From: CATQHB01 sp965262595
GTDB lineage: Bacteria > Chloroflexota > Dehalococcoidia > Lucifugimonadales > UBA3495
Direction: 5' to 3'
Assembly (NCBI GenBank): GCA_965262595.1
Contig: OZ253548.1
Coordinates: 3,038,001 to 3,102,000, forward strand
Length of the DNA stretch: 64,000 nucleotides
Shown: in pieces, positions 26,456 through 34,493 of the stretch
How the letters are laid out: every line of letters starts with the position of its first letter
Numbering within the stretch: position 1 is the first letter of the stretch
Notes under the pieces: generated by a model
The model's database searches: none
Told to the model about the DNA's origin: nothing
Seen by the model: the letters and a program-made list of their open reading frames with translations, nothing else
Program-made: the position numbers and the translations under genes

Positions 26456-28135
26456 CTACATCCGTTCCGGGGCGCTCATACCCATTAGTTCCAGAGAACG
26501 GCGAAATACTATTTGCGCCGACTCCACCAGCTTCAGGCGGGCCAGCGTAATAGCGTTGTCTTCAGCGTTGGCCGATATGACCCGGCAGTTCTCGTAGAAC
26601 CAGTGGAAGGCAGTGGCCAGTTCCATCGCATAGTGGGGCAAATGGTGCGGTTCCAGACTGCGGGCTATCTGGTCCACCAGTTCCGGCAGCCTGATCATGG
26701 TGCGGATCAGGTTAAGCTCATTGGGGTCGGTCAGCAGCGAGACATCCCCCTGGCTCCAATCTATACTCCGGCTGCGCGCCAGATTCAATATGCTGACGTT
26801 GCGGGCATGGGCGTACTGGATGTAATAGACCGGGTTTTCCGAGGATTCCTTCTTGGCCAATTCCAGGTCAAACTCCATCTGGGTGGACGGCGCCCGGGCC
26901 AGGAAGAAATAACGGCAGGCGTCCGCGCCTACCTCATCGGCCAGCTCCCGCAAGGTAACAAAATCACCGGTCCGCTTGGAGGCCCGCACCACCTCGGCGC
27001 CACGTTTGAGGGTGACCAACTGACAGATAAGCACGGTCAACTCTTCCGGGTCAACCCCCAAAGCGGCAACGGCGGCCTTCATCCGGGGCACGTGCCCCTG
27101 GTGATCGGCCCCCCAAATATCGATCACGTGCTCAAACTTGCGATTGACGAACTTGTTGTAGTGATAGGCGATGTCAGATGCAAAGTAGGTAGGCTCGCCG
27201 GTTGAGCGGACCACCACGTTGTCCTTTTCATCGCCCAACATACTGGAATTAAACCACAAGGCATTTTCCCGCTCGGACAGGAAATTCTTCTCCCGCAGGA
27301 GGGTCATTGCCTCATCGTATTCCCGATTACCGAAGAGGGTGCGTTCGCTGAACCAGTTATCAAAGGTAACCCCGATCTGCTCCAGGTCGCTCCGGATGGC
27401 GGAGACCATCTTTTCCCGGCCGATGTCGCCTATTTCCTTGACCGCTTGTTCCTCGGCCAAACCCAGGAACCTGGAGCCTTCCGCCGCTGCAATCTCGGCG
27501 GCCAGCTCGGTAATGTAATCTCCGGCGTAACCGTTGGCCGGAAAGTCGGACGGATAGCCCAGGGCTTCCAGGTAGCGGGCGTAAACCGAACGGTAAAAGG
27601 CCTCCATCTGGGTTCCGGCGTCGTTGACGTAATATTCCCGGACTACGTCAAAACCGGCGGCGTCCAGCGTATTCGCCAGCGCGCTGCCCAATACTGCTCC
27701 CCGGGTGTGGCCCACGTGGACCGGACCGGTGGGGTTAACACTGACAAACTCGACCATCACCCGACGACCCTGGCCCACCTCCACCCGGCCATACTCCCCG
27801 CCGGACCTGAGAACGGAATCCAATTGCTGCTGGATCCAGTCCGCTTTAAGATAAAAGTTGACGAACCCCGGCGGAGCGACCTCCACCCGGTCAACTTCGT
27901 CGGCAACGGGGATATGTTCGGCCAGGATTTCGGCTAATTGCAGCGGGTTAATGCGGGTGGCCCGGGCCAGGCGCAGGGGCAGACTGGTCGCGAAGTCTCC
28001 GTGTTCCGGGTGGCCCGGACGTTCAATGAGGATTTCGGGTACAGTTTCCAGTTGCAATGCACCTTCCTGCTGCGCCTTCAATATCCCGGCAGCCACCAGG
28101 TCCCGAATTGTATCTCGAACCAACACCGACGCCAT
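26456..28135 (-). CDS. argS: Arginyl-tRNA synthetase
   Basis: Class I aminoacyl-tRNA synthetase of 559 residues that charges tRNA-Arg. It shows an N-terminal ArgN domain (about 5-95), the HIGH-type motif as HVGH (140-143) in PTGPVHVGHTRG, and a KMSKS region present only in the reduced form ASKRTGDF, common for ArgRS. The anticodon-binding DALR domain ends in SLELMGMSAPERM, the expected ArgRS terminus. ATG 28135 follows an AAGGG stretch. Single-copy housekeeping gene, apparently monocistronic. Confidence 0.97.
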   Translation of the reverse strand: MASVLVRDTIRDLVAAGILKAQQEGALQLETVPEILIERPGHPEHGDFATSLPLRLARATRINPLQLAEILAEHIPVADEVDRVEVAPPGFVNFYLKADWIQQQLDSVLRSGGEYGRVEVGQGRRVMVEFVSVNPTGPVHVGHTRGAVLGSALANTLDAAGFDVVREYYVNDAGTQMEAFYRSVYARYLEALGYPSDFPANGYAGDYITELAAEIAAAEGSRFLGLAEEQAVKEIGDIGREKMVSAIRSDLEQIGVTFDNWFSERTLFGNREYDEAMTLLREKNFLSERENALWFNSSMLGDEKDNVVVRSTGEPTYFASDIAYHYNKFVNRKFEHVIDIWGADHQGHVPRMKAAVAALGVDPEELTVLICQLVTLKRGAEVVRASKRTGDFVTLRELADEVGADACRYFFLARAPSTQMEFDLELAKKESSENPVYYIQYAHARNVSILNLARSRSIDWSQGDVSLLTDPNELNLIRTMIRLPELVDQIARSLEPHHLPHYAMELATAFHWFYENCRVISANAEDNAITLARLKLVESAQIVFRRSLELMGMSAPERM

Positions 28136-28657
28136 GCCAATCGCCCTTTCTTTTCTATATCGTCTTACTGCTTCCGCAGCACAGGTTGTTTATACCTACG
28201 CCGGTCTATTGCCAGCTTTTTGCAGGAAAACGTTTGTAACGCAATGAAATCCGGCCATTCTCTTTTCCGCACCGGGGAAATCCAGAATGGCTTGCGAATA
28301 TACTAGCACAAATTACATTGGCGGAGAATTGGATAATGGCCCCGCTAATTCCCACTTCGGCGTCCCAATCCGTTTCAAAGACCCCAAATGGGCGACAGAC
28401 CGCGCATCGTTCCTGGGTCTCTCAAGTGTCCTTGAAAAACTTTCAGGGTGAGCCGGTTCTTCGACAAGCTCAGGATTCGGGGGCGGACGAACCGGCCCGG
28501 CGGCCGGCTTGAGGTGAGCGGACTCACACAGGAACACTTGGCAATTGAAAGACGCCCCCATGGTCCGGCCCGAATAGCTCCCTTTACGCCGGTTTGGTAG
28601 AATAGCCCAGTGGCAACCTTGGAACGGTGACCTAAAAAATAGTTGCGGAGGGCTGAA
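28136..28657. other. Gap between divergent argS and peptidase S51 gene
   Basis: About 520 bp without a supportable gene. Around 28450-28475 there is a GGTTCTTCGACAAGCTCAGG-type string, a dispersed intergenic motif I recall from many bacterial genomes. Promoters for both flanking genes must lie here but are not clear. Confidence 0.4.
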
Positions 28658-29344
28658 ATGCCTGGAATGATTGCGCTGGTAGGCGGAGAAGAGTTTCGGC
28701 AGTATTGCCGTGAGATGGACCGGGAAATTATGCGGGCTTCCGGAGGCAACCCGGCCCGGGTGGTAGTGATACCCACGGCGGCGGTTACCGGCCCGGCCAA
28801 GGCGGCCAACGACGGAGTGACTCACTTCGCCGCTCTGGGTGGCAACGCCGGTCAATTGATGGTTCTGGAACGGGAACAGGCCGATGACGCCGCGCTGGTT
28901 CAGGGTGTGGCCGAGGCCGATGTAATATATTTCACCGGTGGCAATCCAAGCCACCTGCTGGATACATTGCGGGATTCCCGCTTGCTGGCCGCCATTTTGC
29001 AGGCAGCGGAACGGGGAGCTGTCCTGGCCGGTTCCAGCGCCGGGGCCATGGTAATGGGGTCACTAATGCGGCGGCCCCGCGCCGGGGAATGGGTCACCGG
29101 CCTGGGAGTAGCTTCGGGAACAGCCGTTTTGGCGCACCACGAGAGAAGCAACCCGTCGGAGGTAGTGCAGCAACTGGTGGGACAGATACCCACCGACCTG
29201 ACCGTGCTAGGTATCGACGCTCAAACCGGCTGCCTGGGCCAACCCGGCAACTGGCAGGTAGTCGGGTCGGGCAGGGTAACCGTGTATCGGGAGGGCGGCT
29301 ATCAGATTTATCCGGCCGGGGAGACGATAAGCTACGCCAATTAG
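28658..29344 (+). CDS. Peptidase S51 / cyanophycinase-like protein
   Basis: Flavodoxin-like serine hydrolase of 228 residues, related to cyanophycinase and dipeptidase E. The nucleophile elbow is AGSSAGA with Ser127, and the preceding FTGGNPSHL matches the family strand-loop. ATG 28658 has GGAGGG 6 nt upstream; an in-frame TTG five codons earlier overlaps that ribosome site and is rejected. Cyanophycinases are usually near 270 residues, so a broader role in hydrolysing aspartyl or isoaspartyl peptides is possible. No cyanophycin synthetase is nearby. Confidence 0.88.
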   Translation: MPGMIALVGGEEFRQYCREMDREIMRASGGNPARVVVIPTAAVTGPAKAANDGVTHFAALGGNAGQLMVLEREQADDAALVQGVAEADVIYFTGGNPSHLLDTLRDSRLLAAILQAAERGAVLAGSSAGAMVMGSLMRRPRAGEWVTGLGVASGTAVLAHHERSNPSEVVQQLVGQIPTDLTVLGIDAQTGCLGQPGNWQVVGSGRVTVYREGGYQIYPAGETISYAN

Positions 29345-29475
29345 CCTAAGCTACGCCCAGCGAGTCTCCCGGTTTTACCGCCTGTACGGATAGACTACCG
29401 GGTTACCCAGAAGGCATGATTCGGCATAATGGAGAAGGGGTCAAAGCCTATTGGAGGCGCCGGATTGAAAGCGGT

Positions 29476-30096
29476 TTAGCCCTGCCGTGCCCGCAACACT
29501 TCCCAGATTTCCTGAGGTTTCAAGCCGGAGTCGGCCAACAAAACCAGGGTATGGTAAAGCAGGTCGGCTACTTCACCGGACAAGCCTGCCCGGTCTCCCT
29601 GAACGGCGGCGATGGCCGTCTCCCCGGCCTCTTCAATAACCTTCTGGGCAATGCGCGCCGTTCCTTCCTGGAGCAGGCGGGCGGTATAGCTGCCCTCCGG
29701 TTGCTCCAGTTGCCGGTCCTGAATTACGGCGAACAACTCGTCAAGGATCCCGGAGCCGGATTCGGTGGATTCGTAGTCCTCGGGCATGTCTTCCATTTTG
29801 GTATAGAAACAGGAAACTTCTCCGGTATGACAGGCCGGGCCGTCGGGTTCCACCTTGAGCAGGATAGTATCCGCATCGCAGTCAACCCAGGCTTCCCGCA
29901 GGTTCAGATAATTGCCGGATAACTCGCCCTTATGCCACAAGTCTTCCCGGCTCCGGCTGTAGAACCAAACCTGTTCCCCCTCAACGGTGCGTTTCAGAGA
30001 ACCCGGGTTCATATAGCCCAGCATCAGCACTTCGCCGGTATTGATGTCCTGGGCAATAGCCGGAACCAGGCCTTTGTCGTTCAGCTTAATCTTCAT
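29476..30096 (-). CDS. hisI: Bifunctional phosphoribosyl-AMP cyclohydrolase / phosphoribosyl-ATP pyrophosphatase
   Basis: Catalyses steps two and three of histidine synthesis (HisIE architecture, 206 residues). The cyclohydrolase domain (about 1-110) has WFYSRSREDLWHKGE, the DCDADT metal motif and CHTG with the zinc Cys. The pyrophosphohydrolase domain (about 115-205) has the MazG-like KVIEEAGE and EVADLLYH helices. It is the last gene of hisF-HAD-hisIE on the minus strand, separated from the HAD gene by a 220-bp gap containing an 11-bp repeat array. Confidence 0.96.
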   Translation of the reverse strand: MKIKLNDKGLVPAIAQDINTGEVLMLGYMNPGSLKRTVEGEQVWFYSRSREDLWHKGELSGNYLNLREAWVDCDADTILLKVEPDGPACHTGEVSCFYTKMEDMPEDYESTESGSGILDELFAVIQDRQLEQPEGSYTARLLQEGTARIAQKVIEEAGETAIAAVQGDRAGLSGEVADLLYHTLVLLADSGLKPQEIWEVLRARQG

Positions 30097-30129
30097 AGCA
30101 ACTTTGTCCTTACCTTGAGCCTTTAACGC

Positions 30130-30195
30130 GGTGATTCAACGGTGATTCAACGGTGATTCAACGGTGATTCAACGGTGATTCAACGGTGATTCAAT
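30130..30195. repeat. 11-bp tandem repeat, six copies
   Basis: GGTGATTCAAC is repeated from 30130 to 30195, the last copy with one change. It lies 34 nt upstream of hisIE. On the minus strand each unit offers TTGAAT, a fair -35 hexamer, one helical turn apart. The rest of 30196-30315 shows no gene. Confidence 0.92.
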
Positions 30196-30315
30196 GGCAG
30201 CTTTCGGGGTGAGTGAGCTTACCTTCCCCTCCGGGCAACCCGGCCAAGTCGGAAAGTTCCCGGCAGCGGCAAAACAACCCCGTTGAACGCCCCGACCGGG
30301 AACACCCAGCTACTC

Positions 30316-31008
30316 TCATTCCAGAAGGGCCGGCAACTCCATCAGATTTTCTATTCTATAATCCGGCGCGGGCAAAGCCGGGTCGGGCGACGCCCCGGTC
30401 CGGTTAATCCAAACCGTACCCATTCCCACCTGACCGGCGCCTTTAATATCTTCATACTGCCGGTCTCCGACGTAAACCGCTTCCTGCGGCGTCAGTTCCA
30501 ACCGGCGCAGCAGCCCCCGGAAGAACTCCGGATTAGGCTTGTAACAGCGCGCCGCTTCGGACGATAGCGCGGCATCAAAGGGGAAATCGAGCCGCTCCAA
30601 TACCGGGTCAAGGAAAGCGTCGTCAGCGTTGGAAAGAACAACCACCCGCCGGGTTCGGGCAACCGCTTCCAGCGCCTCCAAAGTTTCCGGGTAAGGCTGG
30701 CGGCTGCCCATATCACGTATCCAGTGATCGGCGGCGGCGGCGGCATCCCCGGCCAAATTCAGTACCCGAAAAGCCTCAACGAAAGCGTCCCGCCAAGCCA
30801 CGGTATAAGTCTGAAAATCGGCCGTTGGTTCGCTTCGCGTATTGCGGAAATCCCCGCAGGCGGCCAACCATTCTCGATTCAGCGTTTCAACCGAAACCGC
30901 CAGGCCCTGCCGGCGAATGATCTGCTCCATAGCTGCATCCCAGTGTTCGGGAGAGTCCTGAAAAAGGGTGCCAAAGGCGTCGAAAACTACGGTAGTAATT
31001 TTACTCAT
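30316..31008 (-). CDS. HAD-superfamily hydrolase
   Basis: Phosphatase or dehalogenase of 230 residues. Motif I is VFDAFGTLF with the nucleophile Asp10 but Ala-Phe in place of the usual DxD spacing residues, as in 2-haloacid dehalogenase-like HADs. Motif II is VVLSNADD, motif III Lys lies in CYKPNPEFF and motif IV is YVGDRQYEDIKGA. It sits between hisF and hisIE, so it could serve as histidinol-phosphate phosphatase; that is only a positional inference. Start ATG 31008 lacks a strong ribosome site. Confidence 0.9.
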   Translation of the reverse strand: MSKITTVVFDAFGTLFQDSPEHWDAAMEQIIRRQGLAVSVETLNREWLAACGDFRNTRSEPTADFQTYTVAWRDAFVEAFRVLNLAGDAAAAADHWIRDMGSRQPYPETLEALEAVARTRRVVVLSNADDAFLDPVLERLDFPFDAALSSEAARCYKPNPEFFRGLLRRLELTPQEAVYVGDRQYEDIKGAGQVGMGTVWINRTGASPDPALPAPDYRIENLMELPALLE

Positions 31009-31053
31009 TGGGAATGGTGTATCCTCTTCGGAAGTTCTGCTGAGTAACGTGGG

Positions 31054-31950
31054 CTATCCCCCAAATCCGCCGGGCGGTGGCCGCATGGGGATTCCCCGTC
31101 CGTCCAGGTATTCCTTGGCTTGGGCGATGGTATAGGTGCCGTAGTGGAAAATGCTGGCAGCTAACACCGCATCGGCCTGTCCTTCGGCCAAAGCGTCGTA
31201 GAGGTGCTCCAACCGGCCGGCGCCGCCGCTGGCGATAACCGGCACCGGCACCGCTCCGGAAATGGCTCTGGTTAACTCCAGGTCGTACCCGGCAAGCTGC
31301 CCATCGGCGTCCATACTGGTCAGCAGGATTTCCCCGGAACCGCGGCTCACCGCCTGCACCGCCCATTTGACCGCGTCAATGCCGGTGGGAGTGCGGCCGC
31401 CCCGGGTATAAACTTCCCAGCGGGAATCCGGGTCCAGGGCCAGCGATTCATCAACCCCCGCTGCCGGCCTTGAGCCGACATTGGAAGCGAAATCGGCATC
31501 GGTATCGGCACCGGACTCCGTGTCGGAACCGGCGCCGGACTCCGGCGCAACCCGCTTGGCGTCGATGGCTACTACCATACACTGACTGCCGAACTGAGCG
31601 GCCCCGTCGCCAATAATTGCCGGATTGTTGATGGCGGCAGTGTTCAGGGATACCTTGTCCGCCCCGGCGTTCAACATTCGCCGCACGTCCTCGATGGTAC
31701 GGATACCGCCGCCCACGGTCAGCGGTATAAATACCTGCTCCGACACCCGCTGCACCACATCTACCATAGTATCCCGGGAGTCTGCGCTGGCTCGGATGTC
31801 GAGGAACACTAACTCATCCCCGCCTTCCCGATCGTACAACGCAGCCAACTCCGCCGGGTCCCCCGCATCCCGCAGGTTGACGAAACTGGTGCCCTTAACC
31901 ACCCGTCCAACATCCACATCAAGACAAGGAATAATACGTTTAGTCAGCAT
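31054..31950 (-). CDS. hisF: Imidazole glycerol phosphate synthase cyclase subunit with an acidic insert
   Basis: Cyclase subunit of the HisH-HisF complex, making imidazole glycerol phosphate and AICAR. Catalytic Asp11 (CLDVDVGRVVKG) and Asp130 (VAIDAKR) are present, and the phosphate loops TVGGGIRT and IASGGAG are intact. At 298 residues it exceeds the usual 250-260: residues 134-177 form an Asp/Ser/Gly/Ala-rich insert between AIDAKRV and WEVYTRGGR, near the active-site face. The C-terminus is also extended (PPPGGFGG). A weak -10 TATACT lies at 31998-31993. It leads the hisF-HAD-hisIE group; hisH is not in the window. Confidence 0.95.
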   Translation of the reverse strand: MLTKRIIPCLDVDVGRVVKGTSFVNLRDAGDPAELAALYDREGGDELVFLDIRASADSRDTMVDVVQRVSEQVFIPLTVGGGIRTIEDVRRMLNAGADKVSLNTAAINNPAIIGDGAAQFGSQCMVVAIDAKRVAPESGAGSDTESGADTDADFASNVGSRPAAGVDESLALDPDSRWEVYTRGGRTPTGIDAVKWAVQAVSRGSGEILLTSMDADGQLAGYDLELTRAISGAVPVPVIASGGAGRLEHLYDALAEGQADAVLAASIFHYGTYTIAQAKEYLDGRGIPMRPPPGGFGG

Positions 31951-32110
31951 GTATCGGCGCCGCCTATGGGATGGTTAAAATTTTCCCTGTGCAGTATAAC
32001 ACCTAATCGTGGTCGCTTCTGAATAATAACCCGGACAACGTGGACTATGGGATATATCCATTATCTGATTTATGGCACCTGTCGGGTTAGTGTGCGCCGA
32101 TTCCCGGTCG

Positions 32111-32230
32111 GTTACCATTGGTTGACGTTGGTTGGCATTGGTTGGCATTGGCTGACGTTGGTTGGCGTTGGTTGGCGTTGGTTGGCGTTGGTTGGCATTG
32201 GCTGACGTTGGTTGGCATTGGTTGGCATTG
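32111..32230. repeat. 10-bp minisatellite, twelve units
   Basis: Twelve consecutive 10-mers related to GTTGGCATTG run from 32111 to 32230, varying at three positions. The unit length is about one helical turn and most units carry TTGGCA or a similar -35-like hexamer. Frames through it on both strands give only repetitive peptides and are not genes. The remainder of the 31951-32110 gap shows nothing else. Confidence 0.9.
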
Positions 32231-32250
32231 GCCCAACGTTAGGATAGAAT
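32222..32250 (+). promoter_or_regulatory. Promoter whose -35 lies in the minisatellite
   Basis: TTGGCA (32222-32227) in the last repeat unit, a 17-nt spacer and TAGAAT (32245-32250); both hexamers match five of six. Transcription would start near 32257, about 100 nt before the GlcG/HbpS-like gene. Confidence 0.55.
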
Positions 32251-32355
32251 TAGCCGGCCTGGAAACAACTTTCCCGGAGACTCTGGAAAGCATCCCATAG
32301 GGACCAACCATCCCGAGAACATCTGCCTGATTGAGCAATATAAGAGAGGTGAACT

Positions 32356-32751
32356 ATGGCCATCAGCCTGGCGGAAGCCAACCGAATGATTGAGGGCGCC
32401 ATTGCCCATGCCGCGGAGCTCAACATCAAGATTAGCGTTGCCGTCTGTGATGCCGGCGGGCGGCCCATTGCCATGAACCGCATGGACGGGGCAATTTGGG
32501 CCAGTACCTACGGCAGCCAGGGCAAAGCCGTCGCCTCGGCAGCCTTTGGCCGACCCAGCGGCGATTTACAGGACCGGGCCGACCAGCCTACTCCTCGAGG
32601 CATTGCCGCCGCTGAAGGTGGACATATGATTATGGGACAGGGCGCCGTGCCAATAATCCGCAACGGTGAAATCGAGGGGGCCTGCGGGGCCGGCGGCGGT
32701 TCCAGCCAGCAGGACGAAGATTGCGCCCGCGCCGGAGTAGCCAAGCTCTAA
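32356..32751 (+). CDS. GlcG/HbpS-family protein
   Basis: Small alpha/beta protein of 131 residues from the family that includes the haem-binding HbpS and GlcG of glycolate operons. Recognisable stretches are ISVAVCDAGGRPIAMNRMDGA in its first half, then SQGKAVASAAFGRPS, and a Gly-rich GAVPIIRNGEIEGACGAGG. GAGGTG lies 5 nt before ATG 32356. It is monocistronic, behind a promoter that borrows its -35 from a repeat array. Proposed roles in the family are haem or cobalamin-like ligand binding; none is proven here. Confidence 0.88.
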   Translation: MAISLAEANRMIEGAIAHAAELNIKISVAVCDAGGRPIAMNRMDGAIWASTYGSQGKAVASAAFGRPSGDLQDRADQPTPRGIAAAEGGHMIMGQGAVPIIRNGEIEGACGAGGGSSQQDEDCARAGVAKL

Positions 32752-32844
32752 CTTTGGAACCGCCGAGATACCGAAAGATCGTTTCCCAGGGACGGGCTGT
32801 TGACTAACCGGCTGTTAACTAAAGGATCAATAGTCGGTTATCCA

Positions 32845-32990
32845 TCAGGGTACGAAGGCCGTTACCGAAACCGGAGAACCACTGCCTCCCCGCAGGCGTA
32901 ATACCCCGATAACCAAGGTGGCGCCGGTGGGGGGCAATTGGTCCAGGTTGTTCAAGTTTTCCAGGACGATACGAAGCTCCTCCAGTACTA
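32845..32990 (-). pseudogene. C-terminal fragment of a cyclase-family (kynurenine formamidase-like) gene
   Basis: On the minus strand the sequence up to TGA 32847-32845 reads EELRIVLENLNNLDQLP, then GATLVIGVLRLRGGSGS and PVSVTAFVP. This is the typical end of the Cyclase (PF04199) family. The frame is abruptly replaced upstream by the inverted-repeat element at 32988-33140, and no N-terminal part (with the HxGTHxD-type metal site) is found beyond it. It is a remnant, not a functional gene. Confidence 0.7.
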
Positions 32991-33140
32991 GTATTACAAC
33001 GACAGTTTATATGGCACAGTGATTTTCGCGAACAAATTGAACCTGACAACGTACTGCGATGGGCCTACTCCAATAGCTCGCTCGTGGCCGAGTAGGAAGG
33101 GTCAGACTACATATTTGGCAATCCGTCGTTGTAATACTAG
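32988..33140. mobile_element. MITE-like element with perfect 16-bp terminal inverted repeats
   Basis: CTAGTATTACAACGAC (32988-33003) and its exact complement (33125-33140) bound a 153-bp segment. It contains a smaller CCTACTC/GAGTAGG inverted repeat and no transposase. One + frame across it, ending EPDNVLRWAYSNSSLVAE, is stop-free but has no start or family. It abuts the truncated cyclase fragment. No clear target duplication is visible. Confidence 0.65.
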
Positions 33141-33214
33141 AAGGTGTTGGACCAGATTGGATTAGCCGGCTGCCAGCGCTGACGCCGTGTCTCCATCGCA
33201 GCGTCCCACTTCGG

Positions 33215-34057
33215 TCAGGCCGCTGCCGGGACCCGCACGTCCACTTCGTGAGTAGCGGGTGCTTCAGGCGTTTCCGTTTGGTTCCAAATGGTTGATTCCC
33301 GTTCGTCCGTTTGGACAAGGACTTTGTATCGCTCTTCCCGTACCGGCGATACTAGATCGTCGAGCGATAAGAAATGGCAAGGGCTCACCCGTTGGGCTAT
33401 CACGTCCTCCTCGCCTACATTAGGAACGTTGTTAATCGTCGCGTCGCCGAAGAGGGAGCGCCGCAGAACCTCGTTAAGCCGCTTCTGCCAGCCGGGGCCA
33501 ATCGACTGAAAGTATTCGGCGATGTCAGGATCAAGCCTGATTGTGGTCCTAACCTTTAGCGGTGCCTTCTGCTTGCCCCGCCGGCGAGTCAACCGCTCCG
33601 CCAGCTGTGGATGCGCTTCGGCGAAGGGGCGGGCTTGGGCGAAGTCCTCGTCTGTCAGCACCTCGGCATCAGGGTCCCGGGCGATGCCGGCGTAAATTGC
33701 CACCTCTTCCCCATATTTAACCTCAATCTGGGCAAAGCTCAGTTCGCCGGCGATAATTTCTTGCCATTCCGCCTCAGAGATTTCGTTGGCAATGTCATCC
33801 GGCCGCTCCATAATTCCTCCGCTCCCGGCTTTTGCCCTTCGTGGACTGATGATTCGGATTGCGCCGCCACGCACGGTGCAGACCGCGGTATGAAGATGCG
33901 CTTCAATGTACCCGTAAACAACCCAGCGGCGCTCGCCGTGGCGGGGGCTGGGGACATCCACCGCGCTATCCCAGTCGAAGCGTTCAATGGCCGCGAAGTC
34001 TACACCGTGCTTCCTCAGGTTCTCCAACCGCTTCCCTTCGTCCCATTCATAACCCAT
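33215..34057 (-). CDS. BrnT-BrnA toxin-antitoxin fusion
   Basis: One 280-residue frame joins both partners of a type II system. Residues 1-78 match BrnT (DUF497) ribonuclease toxin: YEWDEGKRLENLRKHGVDF and, at the end, IRIISPRRA, but without the usual final RRExxxY helix. Residues 83-200 match BrnA: LTDEDFAQARPFAE and the DNA-binding part TIRLDPDIAEYFQSIGPGW. About 75 extra residues of unknown type follow. An internal ATG at 33811 (residue 83) has GGAGG 4 nt upstream, so free antitoxin could still be made. The 5' ATG is leaderless. Loss of the BrnT tail may mean the toxin is dead. Confidence 0.8.
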   Translation of the reverse strand: MGYEWDEGKRLENLRKHGVDFAAIERFDWDSAVDVPSPRHGERRWVVYGYIEAHLHTAVCTVRGGAIRIISPRRAKAGSGGIMERPDDIANEISEAEWQEIIAGELSFAQIEVKYGEEVAIYAGIARDPDAEVLTDEDFAQARPFAEAHPQLAERLTRRRGKQKAPLKVRTTIRLDPDIAEYFQSIGPGWQKRLNEVLRRSLFGDATINNVPNVGEEDVIAQRVSPCHFLSLDDLVSPVREERYKVLVQTDERESTIWNQTETPEAPATHEVDVRVPAAA

Positions 34058-34063
34058 ATGCTA

Positions 34064-34092
34064 ATTGTTCATTTGATTAGCCCGGTTGTCAA
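34064..34092 (-). promoter_or_regulatory. Promoter of brnT-brnA, leaderless mRNA
   Basis: TTGACA (34092-34087), 17-nt spacer, AACAAT (34069-34064). The predicted start of transcription coincides with ATG 34057, and no ribosome site precedes it, so the transcript is probably leaderless. BrnA-type antitoxins normally autoregulate this position. Confidence 0.55.
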
Positions 34093-34214
34093 GTAAATCA
34101 GGTGTACAATCTACCGATGCGTTCTCAAGGGTTTCAGCTCCTATAATGGGTCCATCGCAATTGGATGGACACGGAGAGTACGCTCAGAGACCTGCTCAGC
34201 GGGGAGGTACGCGT

Positions 34215-34493
34215 GAGGTCCTGGCCCCGTCGGAACAACAATGGACCCGCTACTTTGCCGCCAACTCCGACTCCCCTGAGGCAAAGATCGGCGACGCCCT
34301 GGTTAGTTTTTTCACATGGGCGGCGCAACAGGAGCTGGAGAGCATTGGTAGAAGCACCAAGGTCGGTCTGGAAAAGGCCACGGCCCACGGCAAAATCTTG
34401 GGAACTCCCCGGACGATGTCTGAGTTGCAGGTAGCGATGGCCCGCTCCTACGTTCAGACAGCACGCCGAAGCATAGGCGCGTTAGCGCTGTAA
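34215..34493 (+). pseudogene. Serine recombinase (resolvase) catalytic-domain remnant
   Basis: The frame reads FFTWAAQQELESIGRSTKVG then LEKATAHGKILGTPRT. This is the end of a resolvase catalytic domain, where functional proteins have a FAWVAEQERE...RTKAGLERAKAQGKRLGRP-type pattern. The N-terminal nucleophile region and the DNA-binding domain are absent, and the invariant spacing is disturbed. It is a leftover of a former mobile element next to the toxin-antitoxin gene. Confidence 0.55.

Noticed and set aside
28313..28954. 213-codon minus frame upstream of the peptidase S51 gene
   Set aside because: It overlaps the 5' part of a well-supported + strand gene and resembles no family.
30130..32230. 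Direct-repeat arrays as possible CRISPR
   Set aside because: Units of 10-11 bp are contiguous without unique spacers and no cas gene is present.
32087..32338. Repetitive frames through the 10-bp array on both strands
   Set aside because: They translate only the repeat, lack ribosome sites, and the array works better as promoter-proximal DNA.
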